NCBI GenBank assembly: GCA_046590205.1
Contig: JBKJTT010000025.1
Location: forward strand, 1 to 58,467
Reading direction: 5' to 3'
From: DATDEW01 sp046590205
Lineage (GTDB): Bacteria > Bacteroidota > Ignavibacteria > Palsa-1295
Length of the DNA: 58,467 nucleotides
Both the position numbers and the translations under genes were made by a program. Under the pieces are notes generated by a model. It was not told the origin of the DNA and ran no database searches. It saw only the letters and a list, made by a program, of their open reading frames with translations. The stretch's first letter is position 1; the number at the start of each line of letters is the position of its first letter. Positions 1 through 9,419 of this stretch are shown here, in pieces.

Positions 1-245
1 CATTCTCAACACTGTATGGTATTGAAGTAAGTGAACTTGCACCAATCGTAACTGTCAAGATTTTTGATATGCTTGGTAATAATGTCCGTACTCTTATTGA
101 CGGTGAATCTGTAACAGCAGGTGCACATAGCGTCAAGTGGGACGGTCGCGATAATAGTGGTCTACAGGTTTCAAATGGTGCATACTATTACCAGTTGACA
201 ACCCCAGACTTCACGAAGTCAGTAAAGATGCAGGTTATCAGATAA
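1..245 (+). CDS. C-terminal end of a T9SS-sorted surface protein (partial)
   Basis: Only the last 80 codons are present, in the frame that begins at base 3 and stops with TAA at 243-245. They encode a FlgD-like/T9SS type A C-terminal beta-sandwich: VTVKIFDMLGNNVRTL, then an AGAHSVKWDGRDNSG turn, then SNGAYYYQL, ending in KMQVIR. This is the usual build of the module that directs cargo through the type IX system to the cell surface. The function of the rest of the protein is outside the window. Confidence 0.85.
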   Translation, partial: FSTLYGIEVSELAPIVTVKIFDMLGNNVRTLIDGESVTAGAHSVKWDGRDNSGLQVSNGAYYYQLTTPDFTKSVKMQVIR

Positions 246-255
246 TTGTTTTGTT

Positions 256-287
256 AGCGGAGCTTGATTTACGTATCAAGCTCCGCT
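256..287 (+). terminator. Perfect 12-bp hairpin after the partial T9SS gene
   Basis: AGCGGAGCTTGA (256-267) pairs exactly with 276-287 across an 8-nt loop, starting 11 bases after the stop codon. No U tract follows on the plus strand, so it may be a transcript-stabilising or weak terminator hairpin. Confidence 0.55.
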
Positions 288-308
288 GACACAGAGTTCA
301 TTGAAAAA

Positions 309-1553
309 ATGGTCAAAAAAAATATATCGTGCAGTTGGCTTCTATGTCTGCTGCTGATATGTTTCTTGAGTGCAACCCCAACGTTCGCACAGCCGCAAAA
401 GAATATTCTTCGTATATGGTTTGATACCATTACGGTCAAGACTCTTCCTGCGCAGGTTGTAATGAACTGTTGGTTCAAGATAGAAGGTACGAAGCCGCAT
501 GATTTTCGTGGCTTTCAAATGCCTTTTATCTATGAAGCGCATCAGATAACTCCATACGGGTACTATTTTTCAGGTACTGCGAGTGAATACGCCGGATTTC
601 ATGTCGGTAATCATAACTCTCAAACAGGTACCGGAAGTGTAGTCGTGTTGGGATCGTCGGAGCTTGACTTGAAAAAGTCGTTACTCTTTTCAATTGCTTA
701 TATTGCTCTTCCTCGTTTGAACGATACGGTTTTTAACGACTATATCGGATACATGGAAGTAGATAGAAAGCGATTCGAGCTAAGCATTGATAGCGGAATT
801 GACTCTGTTATTATTGCCGATGGTTGGATCAAGTACGATAAAGTCATCAAGCCACAGCCGGAAAAAAGAGCAAGTATAACTCTTTCTTCTGACTCACTCA
901 TGATGGAGGATGATTCAAGTGCTTGGTTATCGATACGGACTTCGCTTCTTGATAGTGCACGTATTAAGCATTCAGTGCTCTCGTTTTCAGTTGACACATC
1001 CATTGTTGTATTTGATACAGCGGTAGTTGGGTCTGCTTTTGGGCAAACTGCTACTCTTACTATCGAGAACAAGATCACGAGTGTGAATGTATATCTCACT
1101 AGTATTGATGACGAAAAAGCACTACTTGGCAGTGGCGAGCTTTTGAAGATGAAATTCACAGCTCGCAAACGTCAGGATACAGTTGCTACATACTTGGCAG
1201 ACAGCGCATACTTTGCTCTCAATACAGATAACTTGTTAGATACAGTTCGCTATGAGCTTTCTCCCGTTATCGTATATGGTAGTAAAGATACTCTAAAGTC
1301 AGTTAGATCGGACTTGACTTCGGATAGTCATTTTACGATAGTGCCGAATCCGGCAAACAACTTTTTAACGATTTCAGGTAGCATGCAAGAGACAAGACTG
1401 GAGATATTTTCGCTTCTTGGTGAAAAAGTGTTCGAATCTTCATTTGGTGGCAGCATCACTTTCCAGACGCAAGCGTGGGCTTCGGGTTGGTACCAGGTAT
1501 TGCTTACCAGAGGTAAGGAAAGAGAACGATCGCTTTTACTGATACAACATTGA
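309..1553 (+). CDS. T9SS-sorted secreted protein with cohesin-like region
   Basis: The start is taken at ATG 309 because translation from there gives a clear Sec signal peptide (basic MVKK, hydrophobic LLCLLLICFL, cleavage after TFAQ); the upstream in-frame ATG at 264 lies inside the preceding hairpin. The middle of the roughly 414-aa protein (about residues 200-320) has the strand pattern of a cohesin/dockerin-binding-like beta domain. The last 75 residues form a T9SS type A sorting domain (VPNPANNFLTI, LEIFSLLGEKVF, ASGWYQVLLT). The protein is probably exported and surface-attached or released. No enzymatic motif is visible, so its role is unknown. Confidence 0.85.
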   Translation: MVKKNISCSWLLCLLLICFLSATPTFAQPQKNILRIWFDTITVKTLPAQVVMNCWFKIEGTKPHDFRGFQMPFIYEAHQITPYGYYFSGTASEYAGFHVGNHNSQTGTGSVVVLGSSELDLKKSLLFSIAYIALPRLNDTVFNDYIGYMEVDRKRFELSIDSGIDSVIIADGWIKYDKVIKPQPEKRASITLSSDSLMMEDDSSAWLSIRTSLLDSARIKHSVLSFSVDTSIVVFDTAVVGSAFGQTATLTIENKITSVNVYLTSIDDEKALLGSGELLKMKFTARKRQDTVATYLADSAYFALNTDNLLDTVRYELSPVIVYGSKDTLKSVRSDLTSDSHFTIVPNPANNFLTISGSMQETRLEIFSLLGEKVFESSFGGSITFQTQAWASGWYQVLLTRGKERERSLLLIQH

Positions 1554-1564
1554 CCATTTTTATG

Positions 1565-1584
1565 CACTTTTCAATGGAAAAGTG
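1565..1584. terminator. Short 8-bp hairpin between two T9SS genes
   Basis: CACTTTTC (1565-1572) pairs with GAAAAGTG (1577-1584) over a 4-nt loop, just after the stop of the upstream gene. It is A/T-rich and lacks a proper U tract, so terminator function is tentative. Confidence 0.35.
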
Positions 1585-1665
1585 TAACAAACAAACAAAA
1601 GTTTACTTAGTGGTACTAAACGACCTATGGAACTTCAAAATATAAACCGTAAGGAGAAGAAGGCA

Positions 1666-4512
1666 ATGCGTAAGCTCTACAGCTATGCGGTCATGGGATT
1701 TGTAGCTCTCGTCATGATGATGAGCGCAGGCAAGTCGTATGCCCAGCTCTTTAATTATACCCCGTATCCATTTATCTCTATCAACCAAGAGGATTATTAT
1801 GGCACGACAGATCCAAAATATCTGACGCCTGATGCTCTTCCTGGCGGTGAGAGAATATTCCTCGTACCAGTTTTCGTCTATAATGGCGTTGATGTGTCAA
1901 GGAATCCTAACACCCAAAATGGTCTCCCAAAGACAGACGCACAGCGCATCTTCGGTGTCGATGGTCAGTACCTTGAGCCAATTCGTAGCTTCGAATTCCA
2001 AGTAACGTACGCTAACCAAGCGATCGTTCTTGATGAATCTCCGGAGCGTGGATCGCCTATTGTTACAGTAGGACCAACGTACCTCAATGCTGAAGAGAAT
2101 ACAAAGGGTAGCCCTTTCTATATTCAGTACACAGAGCAATCTGCCAACGATGTCTCTAATCCGTTCTTGCGTCGCGTACGTGTTCATGGGGCGAGCGAAG
2201 TTCCACTTCCGCTCTCTGATAGAACAAAGGATTCAATAGATATTCTTTGCTACTTGCGCTTCCGTATCATCCCGAATTGGGTAGTTAATGCTACAATCCT
2301 TCAGGTTGATAGTGCGAAATTCTCCGATCACGTTGGTGATCCACAGTACGATCCGATCAACTACAGACGTGGTAACCTTGCAGGTCATGCCCAAGAGTTC
2401 CGCGGACGTCTTCGCGTCGAGATCACAGCGCAGCCGGCGTTTGAGCTTCGCCCTGTCTCTGCGGTAACAAGCACGGATAATAAGAACTTCACTCTTACAC
2501 AGACCCTGATCTCTGATCCGGCGGTACCTGGTGCTTCAGTGCCTTTCGTGAATCTACAGATTCGTAATGCGGTAGGAAACTCTCGTCTCTCGAATATCAA
2601 TATCTGTACAGATCAGACATGGCTTACCGTTTCGACAACTGCCGGTGCTGGTCAGCATTGTATCTTCATTCCGAGAATTGACTATACACAGTCATCGGGC
2701 TCTGAAGAAAGAAATCTGTTCATCTTTGCAGATCCTTCAGGCTTGCTTCCTGGCGTGTACTTCGGCTATGTAACTCTTACAAGTGAGGGAGCTTCAAATT
2801 CTCCTACTCGTATTCTTGTAAAGTTCATCGTTCGTTCAAGCCCGGATGAACCTTCTATCGGTGGTGGTACAGGTGTTCGTCTTTCGATCACAAACTCTTG
2901 TGTACCTTCATGCTCAAACACATTGCTCTTCGGAACAGGTGTTGGCGGCACAGAAGCTATTGATGAGCTTTATGGCGAAGACATCTTTACCCAATCACAA
3001 CGTATTGCCAGAGAGAATAACGCAAATACATCACAGCGTTGCTGGGCGTATTTCGAACCACTTAATGTCGGAGCTGATATCCGTTATCAGGATGCTGATT
3101 TTGCAGGTACTCTCCGTGACATTCGCTCTGATCTTGGTGATACCACGATCCTTTATAAAGTACATTTCAGCGCAGGAAGCCCAAGCTGTTTCCCTGTAAC
3201 TATCTGTATGGATCCGAATGATTTCCCTGCCGGTTCACGTGTTATCGTTCGCGATACACTTAACGGCTCGAAGTTCGCATTCAATATGCGTGAGGCAACA
3301 CTTCTTGGTGGTGGTCAGCGTTGTATCACGATTCAAGATGCTAATATCACAAGCTTCATTATTGAATATACACGCGGTTCAACAGGATCGGTAGCAACAT
3401 TGCTTGCTAATAACTGGAATCTTGTCTCTCTTCCGGTTATCCCACCGAACCCAAGTTCGGATGCGATATTCCCGAACGCGACAGGTACACCATTTAGCTA
3501 TGCAGCTAACGGTGGTTGGACAGCAGCAAATACATTGGAGTTCGGTCGTGGCTATATGGTGCATTATGGTGCATTCATTAACAATGACTACCTTGTATCA
3601 GGTGTACGTTCAAAGACTATTGCAAATGTCCGTGTTAACAATGGCTGGAATGCCGTTGGCGCTCCAAGCTGGACAGCTTGCGTAGTTGATATCTTCTTTA
3701 ATGGTATCGGTGGCGGACCAAATCCAAACCTTATATCACAGGTATTCGACTTTACGCCTACAATCGGTTACAACACAGTTGCATATCTCGATCCGGGCAA
3801 AGGATACTTCCTTCGTGTTGATCAAGAAGGTTTCTATAACGTAACACCACTTGGTGGATGTAAGGCAGCTGCTACAGCAGATGCAGAGTTGAAGGGTTCA
3901 CTTGCAAAGGTATCTGTACGTGATGCAGCTCAGAACGGACAGGAATTGTACTTCGGTTCTTCACTCAAGAACCAAGGTGCATTTACTCTTCCGCCGATCG
4001 TTCGTGATTTTGATGCTCGTTTTACTAATAATGCTTATATCTCAACAGAAGGCACAGAGCATTCGGTTGATCTCCGTTCGGAGAACTTCCCTGTCGCTAT
4101 GACCTTCGAGAACCTTAATGGTTCAGTTGAAGTCCGCGACGTAACAGGTAACCTCATCGGTACTGCTACCAACAAGGGCACAGTTGTTGTTGCTAATGAT
4201 GCAGTAACGAAGGTCGTCATCAGCTACAAGCAGTCTGCAGGTTCTGCAGCCGGCTTCGCTCTTGAGTCGAACTTCCCGAATCCGTTCGCAAGCACAACGA
4301 ACTTTAACTACAGTGTCCCGACAGAAACATTCGTAACGATCACCGTTACCAATGCACTCGGTCAGGAAGTAGCATCACTCGTAAACGGTACGGTTGCATC
4401 TGGCAGCTACACCGCAAAGTTTGATGGTTCTAACCTTGCTAATGGTACCTACTTCTACACAATGAAGGCAGGTAACTTTACGAAGACCATCAAGATGACG
4501 GTCTCCAAGTAA
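1666..4512 (+). CDS. Large T9SS-sorted surface protein, probably abundant
   Basis: The start ATG 1666 follows a strong AAGGAG (1651-1656) and opens a signal peptide ending KSYAQ; the in-frame ATG at 1627 has no ribosome site. The product is about 948 aa. A BACON/immunoglobulin-like segment (TWLTVSTTAGAG, LLPGVYFGYVTLTSEG) lies near residues 310-380. A NNWNLVSLP to GKGYFLRV segment at about 590-735 is of a type common in FCB surface proteins. The T9SS sorting domain (NFPNPFASTTNFNY, VTNALGQEVASL, LANGTYFYTMKAG) ends the protein. Codon choice looks restricted (CGT, GGT, AAC, TTC), which with the RBS suggests high expression. No catalytic motif is seen; a structural or surface-layer role is a guess. 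Confidence 0.85.
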   Translation: MRKLYSYAVMGFVALVMMMSAGKSYAQLFNYTPYPFISINQEDYYGTTDPKYLTPDALPGGERIFLVPVFVYNGVDVSRNPNTQNGLPKTDAQRIFGVDGQYLEPIRSFEFQVTYANQAIVLDESPERGSPIVTVGPTYLNAEENTKGSPFYIQYTEQSANDVSNPFLRRVRVHGASEVPLPLSDRTKDSIDILCYLRFRIIPNWVVNATILQVDSAKFSDHVGDPQYDPINYRRGNLAGHAQEFRGRLRVEITAQPAFELRPVSAVTSTDNKNFTLTQTLISDPAVPGASVPFVNLQIRNAVGNSRLSNINICTDQTWLTVSTTAGAGQHCIFIPRIDYTQSSGSEERNLFIFADPSGLLPGVYFGYVTLTSEGASNSPTRILVKFIVRSSPDEPSIGGGTGVRLSITNSCVPSCSNTLLFGTGVGGTEAIDELYGEDIFTQSQRIARENNANTSQRCWAYFEPLNVGADIRYQDADFAGTLRDIRSDLGDTTILYKVHFSAGSPSCFPVTICMDPNDFPAGSRVIVRDTLNGSKFAFNMREATLLGGGQRCITIQDANITSFIIEYTRGSTGSVATLLANNWNLVSLPVIPPNPSSDAIFPNATGTPFSYAANGGWTAANTLEFGRGYMVHYGAFINNDYLVSGVRSKTIANVRVNNGWNAVGAPSWTACVVDIFFNGIGGGPNPNLISQVFDFTPTIGYNTVAYLDPGKGYFLRVDQEGFYNVTPLGGCKAAATADAELKGSLAKVSVRDAAQNGQELYFGSSLKNQGAFTLPPIVRDFDARFTNNAYISTEGTEHSVDLRSENFPVAMTFENLNGSVEVRDVTGNLIGTATNKGTVVVANDAVTKVVISYKQSAGSAAGFALESNFPNPFASTTNFNYSVPTETFVTITVTNALGQEVASLVNGTVASGSYTAKFDGSNLANGTYFYTMKAGNFTKTIKMTVSK

Positions 4513-4536
4513 AATAGCTGAAATCGTTTTTCCTGG

Positions 4537-4563
4537 GCGGGAGTTAGTATATCTAACTCCCGC
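4537..4563 (+). terminator. Rho-independent terminator-like hairpin
   Basis: An 11-bp perfect stem (4537-4547 with 4553-4563) has a 5-nt loop and is followed by TTCTTATTTTA. It closes the preceding large T9SS gene and lies 22 bases before the next start. Confidence 0.75.
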
Positions 4564-4584
4564 TTCTTATTTTAGAAAGGTTTT

Positions 4585-5457
4585 ATGATGAAAAGATATA
4601 TTTCGTTACTAGTGCTTGTCGTTCTTTCTTCATCAGCATACGCACAAACGCCGGAATTTTCCATGTGGGTCAAGTTCTTTATCAATGACAACCCAGGTGC
4701 TAATAAGCAGGCATTTTTCGGTTATGATGTGAATGCAAGCGATCAGTTCGAGGGTAAGAATGCATATAAAGAGCTTATGGCCGGAGGGGAGCAGATGTAT
4801 CCGCCGCCATTTCAATACAATGATATTCGCTTTACAGGGTACACTATCGATAGGGGGTATTTAGGCGATGGCGGACCAATAGATATTCGCAAAAAACCGG
4901 ATTCTTCATCGTTTGTCCTTAACTTTGAATTATCCATTACAACACTTCCGGAAGCTACTTCTGCATCGTTGATCTGGGATAAGAATCTTATACCGGCTAT
5001 CATCAATCATATTTATCTTGAACCTGCTACGATAAGTCCAGGTCCTGGTCGAAAGCGGACAGATATGAAAACAGAATCGCGCTTTGATATGCCGAACCGT
5101 GATAGTATAGGTAAATATTCCAAAACGCTCGTTACGATTTACTATAATCGCGAGCCAATTAACGGTGTAAGCGAAGATGAAATGCTTGACCGTTCGATCA
5201 CTATCTCCTCAAATCCGATTTCAGAATTGGGTGCGGTTAATGTGTTTCTTGAACGCACATCGGAAGTAAGCATCACCCTGTTTGATATGACAGGTCGTCA
5301 AATTCATGGCATTGACCAAGAACTGCATGTAGGTTTGAACAGCATTCCTCTGCCGAAGTCATTATTTTCTGCAAGCGGTGCGTATCTTGTCCGTATCAGA
5401 ACGAGTGATGCGCATGGTGTAGCAAACACTTCTCGTATCGTACACGTAGTTAAGTAG
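4585..5457 (+). CDS. T9SS-sorted secreted protein
   Basis: The ATG pair at 4585/4588 follows GAAAGG; the N-terminus is a signal peptide (MMKRYISLLVLVVLSSSAYAQ). The 290-aa product has an N-terminal part of unknown type (about residues 22-195) and a C-terminal T9SS sorting domain (ISSNPISELGAVNVF, SITLFDMTGRQIHGI, SASGAYLVRIRT). The stop is 4 bases before xseA, so it may be cotranscribed with xseA-xseB-dxs. No known enzymatic family is recognised. Confidence 0.8.
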   Translation: MMKRYISLLVLVVLSSSAYAQTPEFSMWVKFFINDNPGANKQAFFGYDVNASDQFEGKNAYKELMAGGEQMYPPPFQYNDIRFTGYTIDRGYLGDGGPIDIRKKPDSSSFVLNFELSITTLPEATSASLIWDKNLIPAIINHIYLEPATISPGPGRKRTDMKTESRFDMPNRDSIGKYSKTLVTIYYNREPINGVSEDEMLDRSITISSNPISELGAVNVFLERTSEVSITLFDMTGRQIHGIDQELHVGLNSIPLPKSLFSASGAYLVRIRTSDAHGVANTSRIVHVVK

Positions 5458-5461
5458 TACT

Positions 5462-6709
5462 GTGGCGAAAACGAAGAACGAGGATGTTGGTCTGTTCGAT
5501 GTGCCGCAAAGCGCAGAGCCGAAGCAGATAACGCTAACGGTTGCAAACCTTACTCGTTCCATTAAAGACATCCTTGAAAATACGTTTACGGATGTAATCG
5601 TTGAAGGAGAAATATCAAACTTCATCAATCATCGCTCCGGTCACAGGTACTGGACGCTAAAAGATGAGAATGCGCAAATATCATGCACTTTCTGGAAGAG
5701 CAGGACGCTCTCATTTGATATTGCCGATGGGCAGAAAGTAGTTTGTCGCGGACGTATAAGTGTTTACCCTCCGCAGGGAAAATACAATCTTGATGTTGTG
5801 CAAGTTCGTCCGCTCGGTATCGGTGCGTTGCAGCTTGCGTATGAGAAGCTTTTTAAGAAACTTGAAGCCGAAGGTCTCTTTGACCTAACTCGCAAACGTC
5901 CCGTTCCTCGCTTCCCGAAAAAGATTGGCATCGTTACAAGTGGAACAGGTGCAGCTCTGCATGACATCCTTACCGCACTTCGTCGTCGTTACCCTCTTGT
6001 TGAGGTTTTACTGCGACCTGCATCGGTGCAGGGTGTTGGTGCAGAACTTCAGATAGCGCAAGCCATCAAAGATCTGAACCTACTACCAGAAGACGCAAAG
6101 CCAGACGTGCTAATTGTTGGTCGAGGCGGCGGCTCGCTTGAAGATCTTTGGTCTTTTAATGAAGAAGCAGTTGCGAGAGCTATTTACGGTTCGAGGATAC
6201 CAGTCATAAGCGCTGTCGGACATGAAGTCGATGTTACCATTGCTGACTACGTAGCCGACCTTCGCGCTCCAACCCCAACAGCTGCAGCTGAACTTGCCAC
6301 TCCTGATAAGGCAGAACTTCAGTCAATGCTTGTAGGCGCTAGTAGTTCGTTGAGCTATATGATGGATAGACGACTCTCGGATATCCGTACCGAACTTGGA
6401 AGCCATCTATCCGGCTACGGGCTTCGTCTGCGTATCAGGGAAGCACTCGAATCACGCTCATTAAATATCATTCAAATGACACGCTCAATGCGAGGTGAAA
6501 TTGACTACCGATTAGAACTATCTGAGCTTAAAATAAGGGACTTTTCATCGACTCTCAAGGCACTTGACCCCAAAAGCGTCTTAGAGCGTGGTTATGCTAT
6601 GGTTCGTGCTTCTAATGGCTCCGTTATTGCTCAAACGAAGGATTTCCCTGCTAATGAAGCTGTCGAAGTCATTCTTCAAGATGGTTCTCTGCAGGTCATT
6701 CGGAAGTGA
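5462..6709 (+). CDS. xseA: Exodeoxyribonuclease VII large subunit
   Basis: XseA is the catalytic subunit of exonuclease VII, which degrades single-stranded DNA to oligonucleotides in repair. The 415-aa length is near the family norm. An OB-fold (about 22-115, with EGEISNF and GHRYWTLKD) is followed by the catalytic domain: FPKKIGIVTSGTGAALHDI (151-169), VGRGGGSLEDLWSFNEE (219-235) and SAVGHEVDVTIADYVADLRAPTP beginning near 250. The start is GTG 5462, 4 bases after the upstream stop. xseB follows 52 bases downstream, as expected for the two-subunit enzyme. Confidence 0.97.
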   Translation: MAKTKNEDVGLFDVPQSAEPKQITLTVANLTRSIKDILENTFTDVIVEGEISNFINHRSGHRYWTLKDENAQISCTFWKSRTLSFDIADGQKVVCRGRISVYPPQGKYNLDVVQVRPLGIGALQLAYEKLFKKLEAEGLFDLTRKRPVPRFPKKIGIVTSGTGAALHDILTALRRRYPLVEVLLRPASVQGVGAELQIAQAIKDLNLLPEDAKPDVLIVGRGGGSLEDLWSFNEEAVARAIYGSRIPVISAVGHEVDVTIADYVADLRAPTPTAAAELATPDKAELQSMLVGASSSLSYMMDRRLSDIRTELGSHLSGYGLRLRIREALESRSLNIIQMTRSMRGEIDYRLELSELKIRDFSSTLKALDPKSVLERGYAMVRASNGSVIAQTKDFPANEAVEVILQDGSLQVIRK

Positions 6710-6761
6710 CCGCGACAAATCCCGAACGAGGTAACCCAACTCTCTGTTTTACCTAACTCTT

Positions 6762-7016
6762 ATGGCCAAACAAGCAGCAAAAGGCGAGTTCGCATCATTT
6801 GAATCGGAGTTCGAACGGCTGGGTGAGATTGTCTCACGGCTCGAATCCGGTAATATCCCCTTAGATGAAATGCTTGGTCTTTATGAAGAAGGTACAACCC
6901 TTGCCGCAAAATTATCCCACATGCTTAGATCTGCGGAGATGAAAGTGGAAAAACTTTCCAAGGTGCATGAAGAGCTTGCATCATTTGAAACAGAACCGTT
7001 TAGCGAGTCCAACTAA
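6762..7016 (+). CDS. xseB: Exodeoxyribonuclease VII small subunit
   Basis: An 84-aa protein with the family pattern FESEFERLGEIVSRLE, PLDEMLGLYEEG and KVEKLS, a two-helix coiled protein that binds XseA. It lies between xseA and dxs (12-base gap to dxs), an order found in many bacteria. The length is typical for XseB. Confidence 0.95.
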   Translation: MAKQAAKGEFASFESEFERLGEIVSRLESGNIPLDEMLGLYEEGTTLAAKLSHMLRSAEMKVEKLSKVHEELASFETEPFSESN

Positions 7017-7028
7017 CAGAAAGAACGT

Positions 7029-8978
7029 ATGTCGTTTGACGCTTACCCCTATCTTAAAAACATCCATACTCCTGAAGAACTTCGCCAACTTCCAGTGAGT
7101 GATCTCAAGGGCGTATCAACCGATGTACGAGAGTATCTGGTTGATACTATCAGCCAAGTAGGGGGACATTTCGGCGCGGGGCTTGGTGTCGTCGAGTTGA
7201 CCGTTGCGCTCCATTATGTTTTTAATACTCCGAAGGACAAGCTTGTTTGGGATGTTGGCCATCAAAGCTATCCGCATAAAATACTCACAGGAAGAAAAGA
7301 AAAACTTCATACCATCAGAAAGAAAGACGGGCTTGCTCCGTTCCTACGTATAGATGAAAGTGAGTATGATGTGTTCGGTGCAGGACACGCTTCGACTTCG
7401 ATAAGCGCTGCACTTGGTATTGCAGCGGCTCGCGACTTTGCAGGAGATGATTACAAAGTTGTCGCTATTATCGGTGATGGTTCGATGACAGGCGGCATGG
7501 CGTACGAAGCGCTCAATAACTGCGGCTTGCTTGGTAAAGACATTATCGTTATCTTGAATGACAACCAGATGTCAATAGCGCCGAACGTATGGTCAATTCA
7601 TAATTACTTCAATGATGTCATCACGAACTCAACAGTTCGTAAGCTTAAGGATAAAGTGTGGGATGCCGCGGGGCGTTTCGATTCTGTCGGCGATCGTATT
7701 AGGCAAGCGGGTAGTAAAATAGTTGATGGGTTGAAAGCAACATTCACACCCGGTATGCTTTTCGAAGCACTTGGCTTTAAGTATTTTGGTCCTATCAACG
7801 GACATAATATCTCGCAGCTTGTCGAGAAGCTACAATTCGTAAAAGATCAGAAGGGTCCTATCTTGCTTCATGTAATAAGTGAGAAAGGGCATGGGTATGC
7901 ACCCGCTGAAACGCATGTTCAGAAGTATCATGCGGCAAGCGGTGCGTTCGATAAGGTAACTGGCAAAGCAATTACCAAACCGCTTGAAAAACCAACACCG
8001 CCTGATTACACAAAAGTATTTGGTCAGGCAGTTGTAGAGCTTGCAAAAGCTAATGATAAAGTTGTGGGTATTACCGCCGCTATGCCTGATGGTACAGGGC
8101 TTAACCAACTCCAGCAGTTCATGCCGGAGCGTTTCTTCGATGTCGGTATTGCCGAACAGCACGGAGTGACGTTTGCGGCAGGGTTAGCACTTCAAGGATA
8201 TACTCCTATCGTTGCGATCTATTCAACATTTTTACAGCGTGCATTCGACCAGATTATTCACGACGTCGCGATACAAAATTTGAACGTAGTTTTTGCTCTT
8301 GATAGAGGCGGACTTGTTGGTGCTGATGGTCATACTCATCATGGTATGTTCGATCTCTCGTATCTGCGTCTTATCCCGAACATGACTATCATGGTACCGA
8401 AGGATGAGCAGGAGCTTCGTGATATGCTCTACACAGCAACAGAGTTTAAGAATGGTCCTATCGCATTGCGCTACCCGCGTGGGTCGGGCATTGGTGTTCC
8501 GCTTGCTGCATCAGGATTTACAAAGCTGTCAATAGGGCGAGGTGAGTTCATGCGAGATGGCAAAGATGGTGTCATCGTTGGGGTCGGCCCGCTTCTTTAT
8601 GATGCATTGAAAGTTGCTGAAGACTTAAAGCATGAAGGTCTTGATATTGCAGTAGTGAATGCTCGTTTTGTTAAGCCACTTGATACGGATTTGCTCGAAG
8701 GTCTTGCACACCGATTCACACATATCATCACACTAGAAGAAAACGTCATCAGCGGTGGGTTTGGCTCTGCGGTTGCAGAGCTATACGCACTAAAAGGTCT
8801 TTCTCCGAAACTCAAGATGCTCGGGTTCGGTGATCACTTTATCGAGCACGGCTCACCGGCAGAACTCATGCGCGAAGAAGGTCTCTACAAAGATGGCATC
8901 CTTGCCTCGGTGCGTGAGTTTATGACCGCGTCAGCGCATAATACACCACATATATCCAGGAGAGAATCCCATGGATGA
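7029..8978 (+). CDS. dxs: 1-deoxy-D-xylulose-5-phosphate synthase
   Basis: Dxs condenses pyruvate and glyceraldehyde 3-phosphate, using thiamine diphosphate, in the first step of the MEP isoprenoid pathway. The 649-aa product has the thiamine/Mg2+ motif GDGSMTGG (about 149) with LNDNQMSI downstream, KLVWDVGHQSYPHKI near 71, and the pyrimidine-domain signatures DVGIAEQHGVTFAAGLA and GLVGADGHTHHGMFD. Its last 59 bases overlap, on the opposite strand, a small membrane-protein gene; the C-terminal tail (NTPHISRRESHG) is therefore read from antisense coding DNA and may be non-conserved. Confidence 0.97.
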   Translation: MSFDAYPYLKNIHTPEELRQLPVSDLKGVSTDVREYLVDTISQVGGHFGAGLGVVELTVALHYVFNTPKDKLVWDVGHQSYPHKILTGRKEKLHTIRKKDGLAPFLRIDESEYDVFGAGHASTSISAALGIAAARDFAGDDYKVVAIIGDGSMTGGMAYEALNNCGLLGKDIIVILNDNQMSIAPNVWSIHNYFNDVITNSTVRKLKDKVWDAAGRFDSVGDRIRQAGSKIVDGLKATFTPGMLFEALGFKYFGPINGHNISQLVEKLQFVKDQKGPILLHVISEKGHGYAPAETHVQKYHAASGAFDKVTGKAITKPLEKPTPPDYTKVFGQAVVELAKANDKVVGITAAMPDGTGLNQLQQFMPERFFDVGIAEQHGVTFAAGLALQGYTPIVAIYSTFLQRAFDQIIHDVAIQNLNVVFALDRGGLVGADGHTHHGMFDLSYLRLIPNMTIMVPKDEQELRDMLYTATEFKNGPIALRYPRGSGIGVPLAASGFTKLSIGRGEFMRDGKDGVIVGVGPLLYDALKVAEDLKHEGLDIAVVNARFVKPLDTDLLEGLAHRFTHIITLEENVISGGFGSAVAELYALKGLSPKLKMLGFGDHFIEHGSPAELMREEGLYKDGILASVREFMTASAHNTPHISRRESHG

Positions 8979-9087
8979 TAGCCCAGAGGATAGACTGATT
9001 CACTGACCACGAAATAGCGATGGCAAGGGCAGAGCCGAAACCGATGCCGTTCTTGATGGTCTTATTGATAATGACGTTCTTTTCCAT
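8920..9087 (-). CDS. Small two-helix membrane protein, antisense to the dxs end
   Basis: A 55-codon frame from ATG 9087 to TAA 8920. The product begins MEKNVIINKTIKNG and carries two hydrophobic segments (IGFGSALAIAISWSV at about 15-29 and ILWAIIHGILSWIYVVYYAL at about 33-52), so it should be an inner-membrane hairpin with a short basic N-terminus. The alternation of W, H and Y in the second helix looks like a conserved small-protein family rather than chance. It overlaps the 3' end of dxs convergently by 59 bases. A purine-rich AAAGAATAAATGG precedes the start. Function unknown. Confidence 0.72.
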   Translation of the reverse strand: MEKNVIINKTIKNGIGFGSALAIAISWSVNQSILWAIIHGILSWIYVVYYALTRS

Positions 9088-9419
9088 ACCATTTATTCTT
9101 TAATTTTGCGTGACAAAAATACTACATTTTTAACGACGTTGTTTTTTGTTACTGTAACTCATTGATTTATATGTAGTTTAGAAAATGATGAAAAATTATT
9201 CATAATTTGTAACTTTGCGCTTCTTAATCGTTTTAAATGTAACGAGATACACATTCCGAAGCGCCCCTTTCCTCCTCCTAACGCATTCACCCATTTTTCA
9301 CAGGAATCTAAAACCTTTGGGTTCTCGCCGTGTTATTATTAACGGAGTTTATCCCTTTGGATTGTGTTTATATTCTTCTTTTTTGTCTACGCCCATTCTT
9401 CGATAACGAACATTCATTT
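9088..9419. other. Intergenic region upstream of a T9SS propeller gene
   Basis: 332 bases, AT-rich, between two divergent genes. A TAACTTTG box at 9210-9217 matches the Bacteroidota -7 consensus TAnnTTTG but has no clear -33 TTG at the right distance and would give a leader of about 200 nt. No hairpin terminator or RNA gene was recognised, and the short reading frames here lack ribosome sites. Confidence 0.5.

Noticed and set aside
2846..3199. 117-codon plus-strand frame inside the large T9SS gene
   Set aside because: Out of phase with a gene that has signal peptide, domains and sorting signal throughout.
9215..9406. 63-codon plus-strand frame
   Set aside because: No ribosome site, low-complexity membrane-like content by chance, and within the leader of the T9SS gene.
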